The position numbers and the translations under genes are program-made. Positions 28,272 to 32,011 of a DNA stretch of 32,011 nucleotides are shown in pieces. Below the pieces are notes generated by a model. That model ran no database searches. It worked only from the letters and a program-made list of their open reading frames with translations, and had not been told where the DNA came from. The stretch comes from a virus. Every line of letters starts with the position of its first letter. Within the stretch, counting starts at the first letter, position 1. Where the stretch lies: positions 1-32,011 of the IMG/VR virus record IMGVR_UViG_3300048589_001631, one strand, 5' to 3'.

Positions 28272-28604
28272 ATGAGCTTCGGTAAAATGAGCACGTTTAT
28301 TTCCATTGCGGAAGTGGTGGTTACCAAGGACGCTGAAGGGTTCGCGACAAAGACGGACAATATTCTCGCTTCCGTCCACGTCTATCGGGAAGGGCGGCAT
28401 GGTTCTCAGAAATGGGTCAACCGTGCCGCCTTTTCAGAGGCAACAGATCTGTTCAGGCTTCGCGTCATCCCTGGCCTGACTGTAACCACAGCGCATGTGA
28501 TCCTTTGCGGGGATGATCGTTTCGAAATCACATCCGTCGAGGATGTGAAGGGCAGAAAGATGTATCTGGAGATTTTGGGGAAAAGGGTGATGGCGGATGG
28601 GTAA
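28272..28604 (+). CDS. Head-tail adaptor / head closure protein (SPP1 gp16-like)
   Basis: This 110-residue beta-barrel protein belongs to the phage head-tail joining family. The order of strands is characteristic: ISIAEVVVTKDAEGF, then VYREGRHGSQKWVNRAAF, RLRVIPG and ICGDDRFEITSVEDV-like strands ending in YLEILGKRV. It plugs the connector so that DNA does not leak before the tail attaches. It overlaps the following gene by 8 bases, which indicates coupling. The assignment rests on overall pattern and gene order. Confidence 0.82.
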   Translation: MSFGKMSTFISIAEVVVTKDAEGFATKTDNILASVHVYREGRHGSQKWVNRAAFSEATDLFRLRVIPGLTVTTAHVILCGDDRFEITSVEDVKGRKMYLEILGKRVMADG

Positions 28605-29025
28605 GGTGAAAATCGAAATGCCCACACAATGGCTTGACACGATCGCAGGTATGGGAAATGCGCTCGACGCGGCGATCCCAAAAGCGCTGGAGGCAGGCGG
28701 CAAGGTTGTGCTGGAAAAGATGAAATCTAACCTGCGCTCTGCGATCGGACGAGGCACAAAATATAAATCGCGGTCGACCGGCAAGCTCGCCGCTTCGCTC
28801 GGCGTGTCTCCCGCTAAGCTGAACCGCGAGAACAACCTCGACGTGAAGGTTGGCTTTTCCGAAAACCGCGGCGATGTTAGTAACGCAATACTCGCCAATT
28901 TATTGGAATACGGAAAGCATGGCCAAACGCCGAAACCGTTTCTGAAGCAGACCAAATCCTCGAGCCGGAAGCCGTGCATCGAAGAGATGCAGCGCATATT
29001 GAAAGAGGAGCTGAATCTGCCATGA
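28597..29025 (+). CDS. HK97 gp10-family tail completion protein
   Basis: This 142-residue protein with basic patches has the HK97-gp10-like arrangement: an N-terminal helix (about 10-50, KALEAGGKVVLEKMKSNL), then SRSTGKLAASLGVSPAK, a VKVGFSENRG strand and a LLEYGKHGQTPKPFLKQT segment near 105. The GxxxPKPFL-type loop is a good family mark. It acts at the tail terminator or neck. ATGA overlap couples it to the next gene. Confidence 0.85.
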   Translation: MGKVKIEMPTQWLDTIAGMGNALDAAIPKALEAGGKVVLEKMKSNLRSAIGRGTKYKSRSTGKLAASLGVSPAKLNRENNLDVKVGFSENRGDVSNAILANLLEYGKHGQTPKPFLKQTKSSSRKPCIEEMQRILKEELNLP

Positions 29026-29366
29026 GCATGCTGCAAGAACTGAATACGATCGTTGAGAGCGCTGGACTTCCTGTAGAAACCGGCGTTTTCTCGAAGGCTG
29101 CGCCTGCAGAGTACGTCGTGATTACGCCGATATCGGAGCATTTTGAGCTGTTTGCGGATAATACGCCGGGTATGAACATCGAAGAGGCGCGGATTTCACT
29201 CTTTTCGAAGGGCAACTATGGTCCGAAAAAGGATATGCTCGTGCGCATGCTTCTGTCGGCAGGCTTTCTGGTGACGGAACGGCGGTATGGCGGATATGAA
29301 CAGGAGACGAGTTACCACCTTTATACCATTGATGTAGCACATGAATATGAACAGGAGGCGCTTTAA
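29022..29366 (+). CDS. Tail terminator/neck protein (small tail protein)
   Basis: This 114-residue alpha/beta protein lies between the gp10-like and tail tube genes, the standard place for a tail terminator (gp11/DUF3168-like). It opens with a helix (MLQELNTIVESAGLP), followed by YVVITPISEHFELFADN and a repeated strand pattern ending in TSYHLYTIDVAHEYE. The ATG at 29022 overlaps the preceding TGA; the frame is open further upstream but has no binding site. Sequence evidence alone is modest, and gene order carries the assignment. Confidence 0.72.
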   Translation: MSMLQELNTIVESAGLPVETGVFSKAAPAEYVVITPISEHFELFADNTPGMNIEEARISLFSKGNYGPKKDMLVRMLLSAGFLVTERRYGGYEQETSYHLYTIDVAHEYEQEAL

Positions 29367-29957
29367 ATGGCAACAATTGGCCTAGATAAATTGTATTACG
29401 CGAAGATTACTGAGGGCACAAACGGCGATGAGACTTACGCTGCACCCGTTTCACTTGCCAAGGCGATGTCCGCGGAGTTAAAGATCGATATCAACGAAGC
29501 GACGCTCTACGCCGACGATGGTGCCGCCGAGGTGGTGAAGGAGTTCAAGAGCGGTACGCTGACGCTGGGCATTGACAACATCGGCGCGGCGGTCGCTAGT
29601 GATCTGACGGGGTCGCAGATCGACGACAACAAAGTTCTGATCTCCCAGAGCGAGAATGGCGGCCAACCGGTCGCAATCGGTTTCCGCGCGAAGAAGAGTA
29701 ACGGCAGATTCCGATACTTCTGGCTCTACCGCGTCGTGTTCGGCATCCCCGCGACGAACCTGCAGACCAAAGGCGACAATATCACGTTCTCGACTCCGTC
29801 GATTGAGGGAACAATCATCCGTCGCAACAAGCTGGATGGTCAGGGAAAGCACCCTTGGAAGGCTGAGGTCAACGAGGATGATACCAGCGTGCCGGCAGCG
29901 ACGATCACGGGTTGGTACACACAGGTTTACGAACCGACATTTGCGGTGGAGGGTTAA
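29367..29957 (+). CDS. Major tail tube protein, phi13 family
   Basis: This 196-residue protein has the phi13-type tail tube pattern: an opening IGLDKLYYAKIT, then AKAMSAELKIDINEATLYADDGAAE (about 32-56), FKSGTLTLGIDNI and YFWLYRVVFGIP (about 118-130). It polymerises into the flexible tail tube. It starts directly after the upstream stop, with AGGAGG inside that gene. Its presence with the frameshifted chaperone marks a siphovirus tail module. Confidence 0.88.
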   Translation: MATIGLDKLYYAKITEGTNGDETYAAPVSLAKAMSAELKIDINEATLYADDGAAEVVKEFKSGTLTLGIDNIGAAVASDLTGSQIDDNKVLISQSENGGQPVAIGFRAKKSNGRFRYFWLYRVVFGIPATNLQTKGDNITFSTPSIEGTIIRRNKLDGQGKHPWKAEVNEDDTSVPAATITGWYTQVYEPTFAVEG

Positions 29958-29960
29958 CAA

Positions 29961-30374
29961 ATGGAAAACGACAGAGGCGCGATGATCCAGATCGGCAATC
30001 GGGAGTATGAAATGCTCCTGACCACCCGCGCGACGAAAGAGATCGCGAAGCGCTACGGCGGGTTAGAGCATCTGGGCGATAAGCTCATGAAGGCGGAGAA
30101 CTTCGAGCTGGCGCTGGATGAGGTGGTGTGGCTGATCACGCTGCTTGCCAATCAGAGCACGCTTGTGCATAACCTGCTCGAGCCGGACGATAAACGCGAG
30201 CTTTTAACCGAGGAAGCGGTCGAACTGCTCACCACACCGCTGGATCTCTCCAGCTATAAGACCGCGATCATGGAAGCGATGGTTAAGGGAACGGCGCGTC
30301 ATGTCGAGAGCGAGGAGGAGTCCTTAAAAAACGCGCCAGTCGGGCAAGTGACGAAGAGCTGTTTGCCCGACTGA
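29961..30374 (+). CDS. Tail assembly chaperone G (zero-frame product)
   Basis: The 137-residue, mostly helical protein (IQIGNREYEMLLTTRATKEIAKRYGG at about 9-34, with an acidic second half) is a gpG-like tail assembly chaperone that coats the tape measure protein during tail assembly. Near its end lie the slippery site at 30326-30332 and a stem-loop whose 3' arm contains the zero-frame stop at 30372-30374. Most ribosomes should make this short form and some the extended GT form. Its normal partner, the tape measure protein, is absent from this locus. Confidence 0.82.
   Translation: MENDRGAMIQIGNREYEMLLTTRATKEIAKRYGGLEHLGDKLMKAENFELALDEVVWLITLLANQSTLVHNLLEPDDKRELLTEEAVELLTTPLDLSSYKTAIMEAMVKGTARHVESEEESLKNAPVGQVTKSCLPD
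30326..30373 (+). promoter_or_regulatory. Programmed -1 ribosomal frameshift signal
   Basis: The heptamer A AAA AAC (30326-30332) is in the correct phase (TTA AAA AAC in the zero frame). Four bases later CAGTCGGGCAA (30337-30347) pairs perfectly with TTGCCCGACTG (30363-30373) around a 15-base loop. The zero-frame stop begins within the stem's 3' arm. All three parts of a canonical signal are present. Confidence 0.9.
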
Positions 30375-30535
30375 TCTTTTATGGGGTGACCCTGTTGGGG
30401 CGCCCGGAGCGCGAGGTTTGGCTCATGCCGCTTGGCGCACTTCTTGATCAGTGGGAAGCATACCGGCAGTTTCATGGAATCGCCCACGTGAAAACAGAGT
30501 ATTCTATAGAAGATGTTTTGCCATCGTTCCTGTAG
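30332..30535 (+). CDS. Frameshift extension T of the tail assembly chaperone (GT product)
   Basis: Reading in the -1 frame after AAAAAAC gives 67 further residues (stop at 30533-30535), including ELFARLIFYGVTLLGRPERE and VWLMPLGALLDQWEAYRQF. This is the usual T-domain pattern of clostridial phage GT chaperones, which contacts the tail tube protein. The fusion would be 191 residues. No ribosome binding site or start precedes this stretch, so frameshifting is the expected route of expression. It is the last phage coding sequence in the window. Confidence 0.8.
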   Translation, partial: RASRASDEELFARLIFYGVTLLGRPEREVWLMPLGALLDQWEAYRQFHGIAHVKTEYSIEDVLPSFL

Positions 30536-30661
30536 AAACAGCTTGCTTGAGCATGTTGACACAAACATATGATTTTGCTTTCAATTGTATCCGCTCAGCG
30601 TATATGGTAAACTTGCTCTATCTTACGTTATGGCGTTTATAAAAAGGAATAGGAGTACGAA
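30536..30661 (+). other. Junction between prophage and chromosomal-like gene
   Basis: This 126-base, A+T-richer stretch separates the GT chaperone from the diguanylate cyclase. It holds no gene. TTTCAA and TATGGT about 18 bases apart could be a weak promoter for the next gene, and GGAATAGGAG near 30645-30654 is its ribosome binding site. No repeat resembling an attachment site was found. Confidence 0.5.
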
Positions 30662-32011
30662 ATGAAGCGTTTACGGAACACGTTTCTTAGTTTGTCGATT
30701 CGCATGATTGGGTTCGGACTGCTCATTGGTATCGTATTTCCGTTCTTCATGATCCTGCTTGGTGTACCAAAAACAATCGCGTTCAGCGGATTGTTCATTT
30801 CATGCTGTGTTGCCGCAGGTGTGCTCGTCGGGTTCGTGAACATTCTGATTTCTCGCGTTACGGTAAAGAACAAGTTAACTGTACTGACGACGAAAATGCG
30901 GGATGTGAAGAATTCAATCATATTGGTTTCCGAAAACGGTAGGATCGACGAATGCAGCGCAGAGCATTGCAGCATTCCTGTCGATACGGATGATGAATTT
31001 GGGGAGAGTGCGCAGGCCTTCGATGAACTGATCGAATCGTTTGAAAACTCGCTTCGCATGCTCGATGAAATTAAAACATACACGGCCGCCTTTTCCAGTC
31101 AGTTGGACTTGCACGCGCTCGCAGAATACGCATTGGATCGCGTGATGAGTGGTACCGGAGCAGATGCTGGCGCAATTTTGATTGAGAATGAAGGCGAGAT
31201 TATTGTACTGCGTTCCTTCGGCATACAAGATGCGAAGGAAACAGCGACAGATCCTCATGTTTTAAGGGCTTTTTCAAAAGGCGATACCATTGCCATCAAA
31301 TATCCCGCGGAGATTATTGTGGAAAGCACACTGACGCGATTTCATCCAAATGAAGTCATCATAGAGCCGGTGAAGTTTAAGAACGTTCCCTTGGGTGTAA
31401 TCCTTTTAGCAAAAGCCTCTCCATTCATTGCAGAGAACCTTAAACAGCTGGCTATTTTCACTCAAAGCCTCGCTGTTGCGCTGCATAATGCGCTGGAGCA
31501 TGAGCAGCTGCAGAAGCTCGCGGCGCTTGATCCGTTGACGGGTATTTTGAATCGTCGATTTGGCATGATCCGACTGCGCGAGGAATACTCACGGTCTGTG
31601 CGGCGCAGCGTGCCGCTTGCAGTGCTGATGTTTGATATCGATCATTTCAAGCAAGTGAACGATACATATGGCCATGTTGTCGGAGACCGGGTTTTGAAGA
31701 ATATCACGAACTCGATTCGTCAAGGCATTCGGGAAGGCGACATTTTATTGCGCTATGGCGGAGAGGAGTTCATGGTCATACTACCTGGCGCATCGAAGAA
31801 CGATGCATTTACGATTGCAGAACGTGTACGTCATATCGTTCGGGAAAGCAAGACATCATTTGGCGAGAATCAGATTGGTGTAACAATCAGCGTCGGCCTT
31901 GACTCCATGCCGGAAACCACGATCAGCAACGAACAGGAGTTGATTACGAACGCCGATGAAGCGCTATACCGTTCGAAGAACTCGGGCAGGGATAAAGTTA
32001 CGATCCATTAA
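30662..32011 (+). CDS. Membrane-anchored GAF-GGDEF diguanylate cyclase
   Basis: This 449-residue enzyme makes cyclic di-GMP from two GTP. Two transmembrane segments (about 13-35 and 40-63) precede a HAMP-like linker. A GAF-like sensory domain follows (about 140-280, with DLHALAEYALDRVMS and AGAILIENEG). The catalytic GGDEF domain runs from about 290 to 445: DPLTGILNRR opens it, FDIDHFKQVNDTYGH binds metal, and the active site is GGEEF near 366. The RxxD inhibitory site is present as REGD, five residues before GGEEF, so product inhibition is likely. It is complete, ending at the last base of the window. It has its own leader and is unlikely to belong to the phage. Confidence 0.9.
   Translation: MKRLRNTFLSLSIRMIGFGLLIGIVFPFFMILLGVPKTIAFSGLFISCCVAAGVLVGFVNILISRVTVKNKLTVLTTKMRDVKNSIILVSENGRIDECSAEHCSIPVDTDDEFGESAQAFDELIESFENSLRMLDEIKTYTAAFSSQLDLHALAEYALDRVMSGTGADAGAILIENEGEIIVLRSFGIQDAKETATDPHVLRAFSKGDTIAIKYPAEIIVESTLTRFHPNEVIIEPVKFKNVPLGVILLAKASPFIAENLKQLAIFTQSLAVALHNALEHEQLQKLAALDPLTGILNRRFGMIRLREEYSRSVRRSVPLAVLMFDIDHFKQVNDTYGHVVGDRVLKNITNSIRQGIREGDILLRYGGEEFMVILPGASKNDAFTIAERVRHIVRESKTSFGENQIGVTISVGLDSMPETTISNEQELITNADEALYRSKNSGRDKVTIH

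Larger units (their letters stand above)
1..30535 (+). mobile_element. Prophage, HK97/siphovirus-like, incomplete at both visible ends
   Basis: Nearly all genes from the left edge to 30535 run on the plus strand in a standard temperate-phage order: regulators, replication, late regulator, terminase, portal, protease, capsid, connectors, tail tube, tail chaperone. No integrase or CI-type repressor of the phage is in the window, so the left end lies outside it. On the right the module stops after the tail-assembly chaperone. Tape measure, baseplate, fibre and lysis genes are missing, and a chromosomal-looking diguanylate cyclase follows 126 bases later. A right-hand deletion is therefore likely. 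The RIT element and the group II intron are secondary insertions inside the prophage. Confidence 0.9.

Noticed and set aside
30557-30610. TTGACA at about 30557 as the -35 of a strong promoter for the diguanylate cyclase
   Set aside because: No acceptable -10 box is found 16-18 bases downstream; a weaker alternative pair exists, but neither is convincing.
1-32011. CRISPR arrays, tRNA genes and rRNA
   Set aside because: No regularly spaced direct repeats and no cloverleaf or rRNA-like segments were seen while reading both strands.

Overview
The window is mostly a temperate, tailed (HK97/siphovirus-like) prophage in what looks like a member of the Bacillota, probably class Clostridia. The reasons are strong GGAGG-type ribosome binding sites, several TTG starts, moderate G+C, and an early-gene set (DUF2800, DUF2815, family A polymerase, VapE, VRR-NUC, SNF2 helicase, DUF1492 regulator) typical of clostridial prophages. 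The last gene, a membrane-anchored diguanylate cyclase, looks chromosomal. No integrase or lysogeny repressor of the prophage itself is in view, so its left end lies outside the window.

Layout. Positions 1-1457: small zinc-ribbon protein, sigma-like regulator and two small unknown proteins. Positions 1447-11346: replication and recombination module (RecB/Cas4-like nuclease, DUF2815, DNA polymerase, AntA antirepressor, VapE primase/helicase, VRR-NUC, Rha/KilAC antirepressor, SNF2 helicase), with genes overlapping by 4-13 bases. Positions 11416-12127: a small protein and a DUF1492 late-regulator-like protein. Positions 12109-12322: a duplicated promoter-terminator cassette. Positions 12341-21498: packaging region (HNH, TerS, ParB-methyltransferase, DUF4314, gamma-glutamylcyclotransferase-like protein, TerL). 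Positions 21505-21909: an oppositely oriented XRE regulator with paired palindromic operators. Positions 21956-30535: portal, ClpP-like protease, capsid, connectors, tail tube and a frameshifted tail-assembly chaperone. The prophage then stops: there is no tape measure, baseplate, fibre or lysis gene before the diguanylate cyclase at 30662.

Two mobile elements sit inside the prophage. The first (about 15750-19254) has three overlapping tyrosine recombinase genes on the minus strand and fits a recombinase-in-trio (RIT) element. It has entered the 3' end of the DUF4314 gene. Its inverted ends each encode, reading inward, a replacement C-terminus for that gene (N-V/E-D-Y-A-V-K-I-I/V-M-stop), and the displaced native tail is still readable just beyond the right end. 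Insertion in either orientation would therefore leave a complete gene, and the differences between the two ends are mostly silent or conservative. The second (23707-26175) is a group II intron with an intact reverse transcriptase/maturase. It splits the protease gene between its catalytic Ser/His and Asp. The EBS1 loop matches the last six exon bases exactly.

Other signals are a textbook -1 frameshift site (A AAA AAC plus an 11-bp stem) in the tail chaperone gene, a 16-bp perfect inverted repeat between vapE and the VRR-NUC gene, and a perfect 13-6-13 palindrome at the right end of the RIT element that resembles a recombinase core site. Functions are assigned from motifs read by eye; no database search was run.
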